This document shows, in pieces, positions 15,693 through 24,272 of a DNA stretch of 64,000 bases. The position numbers and the translations under genes are program-made. Each line of letters begins with the position of its first letter. The first letter of the stretch is position 1. The stretch is from Micromonospora sp. WMMA1363. GTDB lineage: Bacteria; Actinomycetota; Actinomycetes; Mycobacteriales; Micromonosporaceae. The notes beneath the pieces were generated by a model. It was not told where the DNA came from. It saw only the letters and a list, made by a program, of their open reading frames with translations, and did no database searches. The stretch is from assembly GCF_030345795.1 (NCBI RefSeq), contig NZ_JAUALB010000001.1, positions 3,030,001 through 3,094,000 on the forward strand, written 5' to 3'.

Positions 15693-17945
15693 CGACGAGA
15701 TTCCGAAAGTTTTCTCCGGGCAGACGTCGTCCACCGCCGCGCCGGCCACCAGCGCCAACACCGCCTCCCCGTAGAGCCCCAGCTTGCGCGGCCCGATTCC
15801 GGCGATCGCGGTCAGGTCCTGCGACCGGCCGGGCCGTCGTTCGGCCAGCGCCACCAGGGTCGCGTCGGTGAAGACCACGTAGGGCGGCACCCGCTGACCA
15901 ACGGCAACCCGGCGGCGCCACTCGCGCAGCCGCTCGTGCAGTTCCTCGTCGATGTCCGACGGGCAGGTGGCGCAGCGGCCCACCTTGCGGTCCGGGCCGG
16001 CGAGCAGGGCGGTGCCGCAGATCCGGCAGGAGACGACCTGGATCCGACGTCGGTCCGGGCGCCGGACTCCGCCGGCGCCGGCCCGCTCGGTCCCACCCGA
16101 GCGGTTCAGCTGGGGCAGGAATCGGCAGGGCCGCCGCGCCCGACCACCCGGCGAGCGGGCCGTGGCGTACGACAGCCACAGCCACTCCCGCGCCCGCGTA
16201 AGCCCCACATAGAGCAGCCGACGCTCCTCCTCCACCTGCTCCACGGTCTTCGCATAGGTGGTCGGGAGGGTGCCCTCGGAGAGCCCGACCAAGAACACAG
16301 CGTTCCACTCCAGGCCCTTGGCGGAGTGCAGCGACGCGAGGATGACTCCCTCGACCGGCGGCGCGTGCTGGGCGGCGGCCCGCCGGGCCAGCTCGTCGGT
16401 GAAGTCGACCAGCGTGACCGGCCGCTCGACCGACGCGGCCGGGCCGATCGGCAGCACCGCCGCCGTGGCCGCGTACTCCTCGGCGAGCTGGACCAGCGCG
16501 GCGAGCGCCTCCCACCGCTCACGGGCCGCACCGCCGGCCGGCGGCCTGTCGGGCACCCAACCCACCGCGGCGAGCGCCTCGGTCACGACCTCCGGCAGCG
16601 GGGTCTCCCGCTGCGGCAGCTCCAGCCCAGCGCCGCTGGTGGCGCGCCCAGACCCGGAGCCCTCGATGGAGCGGGTGGCGGCACGCAACGCGACCATCGC
16701 CTGCCGTACCTCGGCGCGCTCGAAGAACCGCTCCGCTCCCTGCACCTGGTACGGAACCTCGGCCTCGGTGAGCGCCTTCTCGTACGCCTCGGACTGCGCG
16801 TTGGTGCGAAACAGCACGGCGATCTCCCGGGCCGGTGTGCCGGCGGCGACCAGGGCGCGGCAGCGGGCGGCGACCGCCGCCGCCTCGGCCGGCTCGTCGG
16901 TGAAGATCCGCAGCTCCGGCTCCGGCCCGGGCGGACGCTGGCCGACCAGCTCCAACCGCAGCCGGGCCTCGGCGCCCCGGGCCTGCGAGATCACCGCGTT
17001 CGCCAGCCCGACCACCTGGGGGGTGGAACGGTAGTCGCGGACCAGCCGGATCACCGACGCACCACGGTGCCGGCGGGGAAAGTCGACCAGGTACGACGAG
17101 GTGGCGCCGGTGAACGAGTAGATGGTCTGGCTGGCGTCGCCGACCACGGTCAGGTCGTCCCGCCCCCCCAGCCACGCCTCCAGCAGCCGCTGTTGGAGGG
17201 GGTTGACGTCCTGGTACTCGTCGACGACGAAGTGCCGATACTGGGCGCGGACCTGCTCGGCCACGTCGGGGTGCTCTTCGATCCCCCAGACCGCGGCCCG
17301 CAGCATGTCCTCGAAGTCGATCACCCCACCGGACCGCTTTGCCTTCTCGTACGCGGCGAAGACGGCTGCGACCCTCGCTGGCTCGTACGGCGTGTCGCGC
17401 AGCGCCTTCGCCGCCGCCACGACGTACTCCGCGGGCTCGACCAGCGACGACTTGGCCCACTCGATCTCACCGGCGAGGTCCCGGGCACCCGCCCGATCGG
17501 CGCGCAGCCCGACCTTCGCCGCGGCGAGGGCGACCAACCGGACCTTGCTGTCCACCAGTTCGGGCACCGCCCGGCCGTCGAGCAGCCGAGGCGCGAAGTA
17601 CCGCACCTGACGCAGGGCCGCCGCGTGGAACGTCCGCGCCTGCACGCCGGGCACCCCGAGCACGGTGAGCCGGCTGCGCATCTCGGCTGCGGCCCGGGCG
17701 GTGAAGGTGACCGCGAGCACGTGCCGGGCGGAGATCTCGCCGGTCAGCGCCCGGTAGGCGATCCGCGAGGTGACTGCCCGGGTTTTCCCGGTGCCGGCAC
17801 CGGCCAGGATGCAGACCGGTCCGGCCGGGGCGGTCACCGCCGACCGCTGCTCCGGGTCGAGCCCGGCGAGCGTGCGCTCGGATGCTGAGTGAACCACCAC
17901 AGCCCGGAATTGTCTCAGCCTGGTCGGACGTTGCACCGGGGGCAT
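15690..17945 (-). CDS. uvrD2: ATP-dependent DNA helicase UvrD2
   Basis: A superfamily 1 helicase of about 751 residues. Walker A is LAGAGTGKTRAV, Walker B HFVVDEYQDVNPLQQ, motif III GDASQTIYSFTGA, and later motifs include LASLHSAKGLEW and LYVGLTRARE. The C-terminal region has a tetracysteine element (CRICG ... CATCP) and an HRDC domain (residues ~680-745, ALAERRPGRSQDLTAIAGIGP). This combination defines UvrD2, which is essential for mycobacteria and acts in DNA repair or replication. The ATG at 17945 sits one base from GGGAGG; GTG at 17936 or 17900 are alternatives. It diverges from mycoredoxin. Confidence 0.92.
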   Translation of the reverse strand: MPPVQRPTRLRQFRAVVVHSASERTLAGLDPEQRSAVTAPAGPVCILAGAGTGKTRAVTSRIAYRALTGEISARHVLAVTFTARAAAEMRSRLTVLGVPGVQARTFHAAALRQVRYFAPRLLDGRAVPELVDSKVRLVALAAAKVGLRADRAGARDLAGEIEWAKSSLVEPAEYVVAAAKALRDTPYEPARVAAVFAAYEKAKRSGGVIDFEDMLRAAVWGIEEHPDVAEQVRAQYRHFVVDEYQDVNPLQQRLLEAWLGGRDDLTVVGDASQTIYSFTGATSSYLVDFPRRHRGASVIRLVRDYRSTPQVVGLANAVISQARGAEARLRLELVGQRPPGPEPELRIFTDEPAEAAAVAARCRALVAAGTPAREIAVLFRTNAQSEAYEKALTEAEVPYQVQGAERFFERAEVRQAMVALRAATRSIEGSGSGRATSGAGLELPQRETPLPEVVTEALAAVGWVPDRPPAGGAARERWEALAALVQLAEEYAATAAVLPIGPAASVERPVTLVDFTDELARRAAAQHAPPVEGVILASLHSAKGLEWNAVFLVGLSEGTLPTTYAKTVEQVEEERRLLYVGLTRAREWLWLSYATARSPGGRARRPCRFLPQLNRSGGTERAGAGGVRRPDRRRIQVVSCRICGTALLAGPDRKVGRCATCPSDIDEELHERLREWRRRVAVGQRVPPYVVFTDATLVALAERRPGRSQDLTAIAGIGPRKLGLYGEAVLALVAGAAVDDVCPEKTFGISS

Positions 17946-18035
17946 GCCTCCCGAGTGTCGATTTTGCGGTAGGCATGACCTGGCAACCTCGGCTTGATCG
18001 GCAAGCCGCGCCCCGTACCGTTGGAGGACCTGACG

Positions 18036-18278
18036 ATGCTGACCATGTATTCCACCTCGTGGTGCGGCTACTGCCACCGGTTGAGGTCGCAGTTGGACCG
18101 GGAGGGCATCGGCTACGAGGTGGTCGACATCGAGCGCGACCCGCAGGCCGCGGATTTCGTGATGAGTGTCAACGGCGGCAACCAGACGGTCCCGACCCTG
18201 CGCTTCGCCGACGGCAGCGCACTGACCAACCCGTCGATCAAGCAGGTCAAGCAACACCTGGCGCAGCTGGCCGTCTGA
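18036..18278 (+). CDS. mrx1: Mycoredoxin
   Basis: An 80-residue glutaredoxin-like protein with the CGYC active site (STSWCGYCHRLR, residues 7-18) and the glutaredoxin TVP cis-proline loop (NGGNQTVPTLRF). Mycoredoxins reduce mycothiol-mixed disulfides in the cytosol. The presence of mshB later in the window supports mycothiol use. ATG at 18036 follows a GGAGG site by about eight bases. Divergent from uvrD2, as in mycobacteria. Confidence 0.92.
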   Translation: MLTMYSTSWCGYCHRLRSQLDREGIGYEVVDIERDPQAADFVMSVNGGNQTVPTLRFADGSALTNPSIKQVKQHLAQLAV

Positions 18279-18293
18279 CCGCACAGCCGACGA

Positions 18294-18323
18294 GCGGCCG
18301 GTCCCTCTTCCCGGGCCGGCCGC
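18294..18323. terminator. Hairpin between convergent mycoredoxin and MFS genes
   Basis: An 8-bp stem GCGGCCGG/CCGGCCGC with a 14-base loop, 15 bases past the mycoredoxin stop and shared by two converging genes. Confidence 0.5.
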
Positions 18324-18353
18324 TGCCGCCTCCGGCCCGGTCCACCCCTCTGC

Positions 18354-19622
18354 TCATCGCCCCGGCCGCCGGCGGACGGCGACGACGTCATGATCGACCG
18401 GTCGCCTCGGGGACGGCAGCGGGACCGGCGGGCGGGCACCGGCCGGCGGGGTCAGGGTGCGGCCATGCCAGAGGTAGGCGCTGGCGAGCAGGGTGGCCAG
18501 ACCGACCGCCACGAAGAGCAGGCGGTAGTCGAGGACACCGACGAGCAGCGCTCCCGCGCCGATCGAGAACGCCTGCGGCCCGCTGACCACCGCCTCGGAG
18601 GCGGCGGCGACGCGGCCGATGAGACCCGGCGGGGTGCGTCGCTGGATCAGCGTGTGCAGCCCGACCATGGTCAGCGGCAGCGACACTCCGGCCAGCAGCA
18701 CCGCGCCGAAGCCCAGCCACAGGTTCGGGTACGCCAACGCCAGTGCGGCCGGCCCGAAGAGTGCCACCCCCGTGGCGAGCGTGCCCACCTCACCGACCCG
18801 GCGGACGACGGCCGGTGACAGGAGCCCGCCGACCAGTCCGCCGACTCCCTGCACGGTCACCAGCACACCGACGAACGCGGCGTCGCGGCGGAGCCCCTGG
18901 TCGACATACGCGAAGATCAGCGACTCACTGAAACCCATCACCAGCGAGCCGAGGCCGTAGCCGAGCAACGCCCGGTGCAGCGCCGGCTCGGCGGCCAGGT
19001 GCCGCAGGCCAGCGACCAGCTCGGTCGACCAGCGTGGCTGTCGCCGCGGCCGCTGGGTCTCGTCGACCCGCAGCAGTCCCACCACCGCGGCGGCGGTCAG
19101 GAATCCGGCCATCGCGACTCCGGTCAGCAGCCACCCGCCGGCGGCGGCGTAGAGGCCGGCTCCGGCCAGTGGGCCGACGAGCCGCAGCCCCTGACGTACG
19201 GTCTGCAGCACGCCGTTCGCGTCGGCGAGCAGATCCGCCGGCACCAGCTGCCGGATCAGGCCGCTGAGCAGGGCGCTGAGCGTGATGTACGCCAGCCCGT
19301 AGAGGACTGACACCAGGTAGATGATCCAGACGTCGGCCCGGTCCCGGACCGCGAACAGCGGGGTGAGCAGCACCGCGGTGACCAGGTTCGCGGCGATGAA
19401 GAAGGGCCTGCGGCGCACCCGGTCGACGAACCAGCCGACCAGCGGCGCCACCGTCATCGGCGCGATGATCGCGAAGATGGTGGCGCCGGCCAGTCCGTCC
19501 GACCCGGTCAGCTCCTTCACCCACACGGCGAGCGCGAGCAGCAGGATCGACTCGGCCGCCATGCTGGCCAGCAGACCGCCGAAGAGCAGCCGGAAGTCCG
19601 GGCGGCGCAGGACAGTGCGCAT
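18354..19622 (-). CDS. Major facilitator superfamily transporter
   Basis: The 422-residue protein starts MRTVLRRPDFRLLFGGLLAS and has about 12 predicted transmembrane segments, with the MFS loop 2-3 element VGWFVDRVRRRPFF and a proline/glycine-rich second half. It resembles the drug-efflux-like MFS group (TMS/MFS_3-type) typical of actinobacteria. The substrate is unknown. GGAGGACACATG gives a clear ribosome-binding site and start at 19622. It is divergent from the XRE regulator, 162 bases away, which may or may not regulate it. Confidence 0.85.
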   Translation of the reverse strand: MRTVLRRPDFRLLFGGLLASMAAESILLLALAVWVKELTGSDGLAGATIFAIIAPMTVAPLVGWFVDRVRRRPFFIAANLVTAVLLTPLFAVRDRADVWIIYLVSVLYGLAYITLSALLSGLIRQLVPADLLADANGVLQTVRQGLRLVGPLAGAGLYAAAGGWLLTGVAMAGFLTAAAVVGLLRVDETQRPRRQPRWSTELVAGLRHLAAEPALHRALLGYGLGSLVMGFSESLIFAYVDQGLRRDAAFVGVLVTVQGVGGLVGGLLSPAVVRRVGEVGTLATGVALFGPAALALAYPNLWLGFGAVLLAGVSLPLTMVGLHTLIQRRTPPGLIGRVAAASEAVVSGPQAFSIGAGALLVGVLDYRLLFVAVGLATLLASAYLWHGRTLTPPAGARPPVPLPSPRRPVDHDVVAVRRRPGR

Positions 19623-19784
19623 GTGTCCTCCGTCGAGGGTGGTGGGGTGGCGTGCCGGCTTTCCGACGAGACACGCCCCCGGCCGGAACCTCCGTCGCCG
19701 ATCGCGCCGTCCATACTGACGGTGGGGGGCGAATTTCATACAGTTGCCGTCGCGTCCACGGCGGTCTACGGAAAAGAGGACATC

Positions 19785-20765
19785 GTGCCTCCTGCCGCAC
19801 CCAGTCCCATCCTGCGACGGCGCAGGCTGGGCACCGAGCTGCGCCGGCTGCGCGAGACCGCGGGTCTCACCGGTGACCAGGTCATCGAGCGGATCGGTTG
19901 GGCCTCCGCGTCGAAGCTCTCCCGGCTGGAGAACGGCCGCAGCCGGCCGGACCCGCAGGACGTCCGCGACCTGCTCGACCTCTACCGGGCCGACCCGGGA
20001 CAGCGCGACGACCTGCTGACCATCACCCAGGAGGCCGGCGACATGCGCGGCTGGCTGCGGAACTACCCGGTGATGACCCAGCAGCAACGCGGCTTCGCCG
20101 AGCTGGAGGCGGGCTGCGTGGAGATCTCCGAGTACAACCCGGTGTTGGTGCCGGGGTTGCTCCAGACGCCCGGGTACGCGAGGGTCCGGATCGCCTCGGC
20201 GCGCGAGGTCGACCAGGCGGCCGGGGAGCCGGAGGCGACCGAAGACGTCGACACCGAGGTACGCGCCCGGCTGGCCCGTCAGTCGCTGCTCACCCGGGCA
20301 CCGGACGCGCCCCGCTACACGGCCGTGCTCGAGGAGCCGGCGCTCGTCGGACGGGCTGGCCCACCCGACGTGCTACGTGAGCAGCTCATCCAGCTCTGTG
20401 AGCTGGCCATGCTGCCGAACGTCATGCTCCACGTGCTGCCCCGGGACACCCGGCTCGGCGACTGGTACCTACCGCCGACCGCGTTCTCTCTCTACCGTTT
20501 CGCCGACCCGCAGGACCCGGAGACGCTGGCGATCGAGGGCGGCTTCCTCAACGTCATGTCGACAGAGGTAAAAGCACTAAATCGCTATAAAGTGGTGTTC
20601 GAGTGGTTATGCACGACGGCGCTCTCCGCATCGGACTCCCTCTCCTGGCTGATCCAGGCCACGGGCCGGCTGCCCGACGCGGTGACCCCGCCCATGGCGG
20701 CGTACGGGCCGGCAACGGCGCCGGCCCAACGCCGCCGGCACCCCGGGCACCTGACGGAAAGGTGA
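19785..20765 (+). CDS. XRE-family regulator with DUF5753 domain
   Basis: The 326-residue protein has an N-terminal helix-turn-helix (LGTELRRLRETAGLTGDQVIERIGWASASKLSRLENGRSRP, about residues 10-55). A DUF5753 sensor-like domain follows, beginning EYNPVLVPGLLQTPGYAR and ending near LLPRDTRLGDWY-like elements. Such regulators pair with DUF397 proteins in Streptomyces and relatives and influence development and antibiotic production. The GTG at 19785 has AGAGGA four bases upstream. The DUF397 gene lies 117 bases downstream. Confidence 0.92.
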   Translation: MPPAAPSPILRRRRLGTELRRLRETAGLTGDQVIERIGWASASKLSRLENGRSRPDPQDVRDLLDLYRADPGQRDDLLTITQEAGDMRGWLRNYPVMTQQQRGFAELEAGCVEISEYNPVLVPGLLQTPGYARVRIASAREVDQAAGEPEATEDVDTEVRARLARQSLLTRAPDAPRYTAVLEEPALVGRAGPPDVLREQLIQLCELAMLPNVMLHVLPRDTRLGDWYLPPTAFSLYRFADPQDPETLAIEGGFLNVMSTEVKALNRYKVVFEWLCTTALSASDSLSWLIQATGRLPDAVTPPMAAYGPATAPAQRRRHPGHLTER

Positions 20766-20882
20766 ATCGGGCAGTGCTCCCGGGTCACGTCGAAGATCCG
20801 GGCACCCGTCCTGAAAGCACCCCGCCGTCAGGTCGTGCGGCGCCACTCGTTCCGTCGGTCGGTTCACCACAGGAGTGAAACC

Positions 20883-21119
20883 ATGAACGAGATCCGCAAC
20901 ACAACGTCCGCCCTCGCCCGGCTGGCTGAGATCCCCTGGCGCAAGAGCACGCGGAGCCAGACCTCGAACTGCGTCGAGGTGGCGCCGCTGCCGACCGACC
21001 CGGCCGCGGTGGCCATCCGAGACAGTAAGGACCGCGGCGGTCCGATCCTACTGTTCGACCAGGCTGGATGGCTGGGCTTCCTGGCCGGAACCAAGAACGG
21101 TCGGTTCGACCGGGTCTGA
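20883..21119 (+). CDS. DUF397 small partner protein
   Basis: The 78-residue protein has the DUF397 hallmarks WRKSTRSQTSNCVEVAPLP, VAIRDSKDRGGPIL and a C-terminal W-x2-F-x-A-like motif (WLGFLAGTKNGRFD). DUF397 proteins are usually encoded next to an XRE-DUF5753 regulator and probably antagonise it (BldB-like pairs, toxin-antitoxin-like behaviour proposed for some). AGGAGTGAAACC precedes the ATG at 20883. A strong terminator follows. Confidence 0.93.
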   Translation: MNEIRNTTSALARLAEIPWRKSTRSQTSNCVEVAPLPTDPAAVAIRDSKDRGGPILLFDQAGWLGFLAGTKNGRFDRV

Positions 21120-21129
21120 TCGTCGTCCG

Positions 21130-21164
21130 CTCGGGGCCGCCGGTGTCGTGCCGGCGGCCCCGAG
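21130..21164 (+). terminator. Terminator of the XRE/DUF397 pair
   Basis: Perfect 14-bp stem (21130-21143 / 21151-21164) with a 7-base loop, 10 bases after the DUF397 stop. Confidence 0.8.
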
Positions 21165-21322
21165 GCGTGTCGGACCGGACCGGCGGCCTCCCCTGATCGG
21201 CTGGGCTCCCCGACCGATGGTCGCGGTTCACTTGCTAGGGCAGCTACGGGGCGTAACATGGCCGGTGAGTGACGTGGAACTTCCACCCGGTTCCCGTCGT
21301 CGCGGCACATCCGGAGACCGAC

Positions 21323-21598
21323 ATGCGGTTCCTGATCGTTCGCACCGACGTCCGCGCGGCAGCCGACGTGGACATCGCCGCCGCCTGGGCCGGCGACAGC
21401 CAGCTGCGCGACGAGACCGTCTCACCCGAACCACGTCGACAGATCGTCCACGCCGAGGACCGGGACGCCGCCTTGGTGCTGGCCCGGGCCCTCGCCTCGG
21501 TCGGCGCGGTCCGCGCCGGCCGGCAGCGGGTCAAGGTGCTCCCGCTCGACGAACCGGCATCGTACTGGCCCGGCTGGACGGACGACCCGGGCGGCTGA
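21323..21598 (+). CDS. Hypothetical protein, 91 residues
   Basis: The protein starts MRFLIVRTDVRAAADVDIAA. It has alternating strands and an acidic middle (IVHAEDRDAALVLARALASVG), then a Trp/Pro-rich tail (ASYWPGWTDDPGG). No domain was recognised. The third-position GC pattern and a well-placed start support a real gene. It lies between the DUF397 terminator and the convergent nudC. No ribosome-binding site stands out. Confidence 0.6.
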   Translation: MRFLIVRTDVRAAADVDIAAAWAGDSQLRDETVSPEPRRQIVHAEDRDAALVLARALASVGAVRAGRQRVKVLPLDEPASYWPGWTDDPGG

Positions 21599-21857
21599 CC
21601 GGAGACGTCCGTCGTGGCCGGCTCGGCTCCCTCGCCGGGCTTCTTGTTCCAGTCGGCCACGACGGCTCGGGTTCCCGGCCCGTGACCGTCGCGGCAACGT
21701 CGGTCACGGGCCGGACCGCGCGCTCGGGTCGGAAACCGGCGACAAAGCCACCCGAGCGCGCTCCGCCCGCCCGACACACCGGCGGAGCGCCGGACCGTGA
21801 TGGCCGACGGTCCGCCGTGGACCGCCCAGCGGCCACCGCGCCCCCACCGCGAACCGG

Positions 21858-22799
21858 TCAACAGTGGCCGTCGAGCCAGCGGTGGATCAAAGAAAGAGCG
21901 ATCGACGACGGTGAGGGCAGGACCAACCGTCCGCCGTCGACGTCGACCGTCCGCCCGGCGGACGCCGCACCGATCTCGGCCCGGGTGAACCAGCGGGCGT
22001 ACGCGATCTCCGCCGGGTCAAGGTGGAGCGGATGTCGCGGGTCGGCCGTCGCGAGGAACCCCAACATCAACGTGCCGGGGAACGGCCAGGCCTGGCTACC
22101 CGCGTACGCGATGTCGGTGACCGCGACACCCACCTCCTCGCGAACCTCGCGCAGCACGGCCGCCTCGGCCGACTCACCCGGCTCGACGTACCCGGCCAGG
22201 CAGGAGAAGCGTCGCCCGCCCGGGACACCCGGCCAGGCAGCGTTGTTGCCGAGCAGGCACCGCCCGTCGAGGCCAGGCACGCGGTCGTGCACCAACACGA
22301 TCATCGCAGGGTCGGTGCGCGGCCAGACCCGCTCGCCACCCTCGTCGACGCGGGACCAGCCGCCCTCGTCCATCCGGGTGGGGTGACCGGTGACCGGTGA
22401 GTAGGCGTGCCGTTGATGCCAGTTGAGCAGAGCCAGGCCGGTGGTGAACAGGCCGGCGTCCCGGTCGCCGAGCAGGTGGCCCACCTCGCGCAGGTGTGCC
22501 GGACGGGTGCCGGGCAGCGCCGGCAACGGCGCGTCCACGAGGAACACCGGTACGCCGTCCGGCTCAACGCCGAGGAACATCGCGCGGGCCACAGCCTCCA
22601 CCGGCACCTCACCCGGGCCGATCAGCGCCAGCGCCGGCGGGACGGCGTCGATCCGCAGCAGCCCCCGACCCTCGGCAGCGCTGTCCAGCACCAGCACCCG
22701 GGCCCGGCCCCACGCCTCGGCCAGCCAGCCCAGATCGGTACGGCGGTGCGCCGCTCGGTCCAGAGTGGAGCGAGCCAACGGTGCCGGCTCCCCGGTCAC
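21858..22799 (-). CDS. nudC: NAD+/NADH diphosphatase, NudC type
   Basis: The 313-residue protein has the Nudix box GYVEPGESAEAAVLREVREE (GX5EX7REXXEE) and the NudC-specific SQAWPFPGTLMLGF (canonical SQPWPFP). The cysteine pairs of the NudC zinc ribbon are not present: the equivalent region reads HAYSPVTGHPTRMDEGGW. NudC hydrolyses NAD(H) to NMN(H) and AMP and can act on NAD-capped RNA. GTG at 22799 overlaps the stop of the upstream M16 gene in a GTGA, so translation is probably coupled. Confidence 0.88.
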   Translation of the reverse strand: MTGEPAPLARSTLDRAAHRRTDLGWLAEAWGRARVLVLDSAAEGRGLLRIDAVPPALALIGPGEVPVEAVARAMFLGVEPDGVPVFLVDAPLPALPGTRPAHLREVGHLLGDRDAGLFTTGLALLNWHQRHAYSPVTGHPTRMDEGGWSRVDEGGERVWPRTDPAMIVLVHDRVPGLDGRCLLGNNAAWPGVPGGRRFSCLAGYVEPGESAEAAVLREVREEVGVAVTDIAYAGSQAWPFPGTLMLGFLATADPRHPLHLDPAEIAYARWFTRAEIGAASAGRTVDVDGGRLVLPSPSSIALSLIHRWLDGHC

Positions 22800-24148
22800 G
22801 ACAGCGCCGGGGAGGTGATGACCGAGGTGAGCACCGCCAGCTGCGGGACGACCCGCTCGGCGTCACCCAGGACAACGGTGACCGCCCGCGCCGGGGCGAG
22901 GTACAGAGCCGCCGCGTCGGCGACATCGGATACCGTTGCCCTCGCCAGCCGCGCCGCATGCTCGGCGAGGAAGTCCAGGCGCAGGCCGCTGCCGGCGTAC
23001 GCACTGGTCAACGACGCCAGCCCAGCCTGGGTGGACATGCCGAGCTGGAGCGTGCCGAGGGCATACTGGCGAGCCTGCTCCAACTCCTCCTCCCGCGGCG
23101 CGACGGAGGCCAGCCGACCCAGCTCGTACGTGGTTTCCAGCAGCGCCGGCCCGGTCACCTCGGTGGCCACCTCGGCGGCGGCGACCAGCACCGACCCGGC
23201 CACCGAGTGCTCGACCAACGAGTGCGGCCCATACGTGTAACCCTTGTCCTCACGGATGTTCTCCACCCACCGGGACGAGAAGTATCCGCCAAAGACCAGG
23301 TTGGCCAGTTGCAGCGCGGCGTGGTCGGGATGGGTACGCGGCACCGCCGGCAGAGCCACACGTAGCGAGGACTGCACCGAGCCGGGACGGTCGACGAGCA
23401 GCAGCGGCCCCGGCTCCAGCGGCGGCGTACGGGGCAACTCGACGGCGCGGCCCCCGCCGTTCCAGCCGGCGAGCGCCTTCTCGGCCGCGTCCAGCGCCCG
23501 ATCCGGCTGGATGTCCCCGACCAGTGCGAGAACCGCGCCGGCCGGATGCACCCGCTGCGCGTGCAGACTGCGCAGCACCCCCGGCCGCACCGCCCGGACC
23601 TGCTCCGGCTCGGGGGTCTGCACCGCGTACGGGTGCCGTCCGTAGATCCGCTTGAGCAGTGCGGTGCGGGCCAAGTGGGCGGGCTGGCTCTGCGCCACCT
23701 GGATCCGGTCGACCAGCCGGTCCCGCTCGGTCGCGACATCGTCGGCCGGGTATGTCGCCCCGGTCAACACGTCGGCCAGGATCTCCAGCATCCGGTCCAG
23801 GCCGGTGACCAGCCCGGCGCCGGAGAGCATCAGCCGGTCCGGGTCGATCCCGGCAGACAGCCCGCCGCCGACCTTCTGCAACTCGGCGGCGATCCGCACG
23901 GCGTCCATCGTCTCCGTGCCGGAGAGCATCGTCTGCGCGAGCATCGCGCCCCGGGCCAGGTGCACCCGCCCAAACGGCATCCCGAGCCGCAGCTCGACCA
24001 GGGGCACCGCCGGCCGGCGTACGGCGATCACGGTGAGCCCGTTGGCCAGCGTGCGCTCGGCCTGCTTCGGCAGCCTGAGCCTGCGGGTGGGGCCGAGCGG
24101 CGGCAGGGTGTGCGGCGCGACCAAACCCGGCTCACTCCTCACGCTCAC
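22796..24148 (-). CDS. M16-family peptidase-like subunit lacking the zinc motif
   Basis: The 450-residue protein has the M16 fold motifs (ERTLANGLTVIAVRRPAVPLVELRLG) and the C-terminal VFGGYFSSRWVENIREDKGYTYG-type element of the family. The HxxEH zinc-binding motif is missing (the corresponding segment reads ARGAMLAQTMLSG), so it is the non-catalytic half of a two-subunit M16 peptidase. The active half is the gene directly upstream. Its first ten codons (VSVRSEPGL) derive from the tandem repeat at 24122-24272. Its stop overlaps nudC. Confidence 0.9.
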   Translation of the reverse strand: MSVRSEPGLVAPHTLPPLGPTRRLRLPKQAERTLANGLTVIAVRRPAVPLVELRLGMPFGRVHLARGAMLAQTMLSGTETMDAVRIAAELQKVGGGLSAGIDPDRLMLSGAGLVTGLDRMLEILADVLTGATYPADDVATERDRLVDRIQVAQSQPAHLARTALLKRIYGRHPYAVQTPEPEQVRAVRPGVLRSLHAQRVHPAGAVLALVGDIQPDRALDAAEKALAGWNGGGRAVELPRTPPLEPGPLLLVDRPGSVQSSLRVALPAVPRTHPDHAALQLANLVFGGYFSSRWVENIREDKGYTYGPHSLVEHSVAGSVLVAAAEVATEVTGPALLETTYELGRLASVAPREEELEQARQYALGTLQLGMSTQAGLASLTSAYAGSGLRLDFLAEHAARLARATVSDVADAAALYLAPARAVTVVLGDAERVVPQLAVLTSVITSPALS

Positions 24149-24272
24149 CGAGCCTCCCCTCCCGATCGCGACTGCGGGGCTCGCAAACCCGGCTCACTCC
24201 TCACGCTCACCGAGCCTCCCCTCCCGATCGCGACTGCGGGGCTCGCAAACCCGGCTCACTCCTCACGCTCAC
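24122..24272 (-). repeat. Tandem 62-base start-site repeat with micro-ORFs
   Basis: Two full 62-base units (GTG at 24272 and 24210) and the start of a third that is the beginning of the M16 gene (GTG 24148, to about 24122). Each full unit encodes a 21-residue micro-ORF starting VSVRSEPGLRAPQSRS. Its TGA overlaps the next GTG (GTGA), and its last codons form GGGAGGGGAGG, four bases before that GTG. The first GTG overlaps the stop of the upstream M16 gene the same way. Confidence 0.9.

Noticed and set aside
21244..21861. 205-residue minus-strand frame between the hypothetical gene and nudC
   Set aside because: Low-complexity Arg/Ser/Gly product, antisense to the better supported gene at 21323, no conserved features.
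24122..24272. Tandem repeat considered as a CRISPR array
   Set aside because: Units are directly abutting with no unique spacers, and no cas genes are near; the same holds for 37958-38123.
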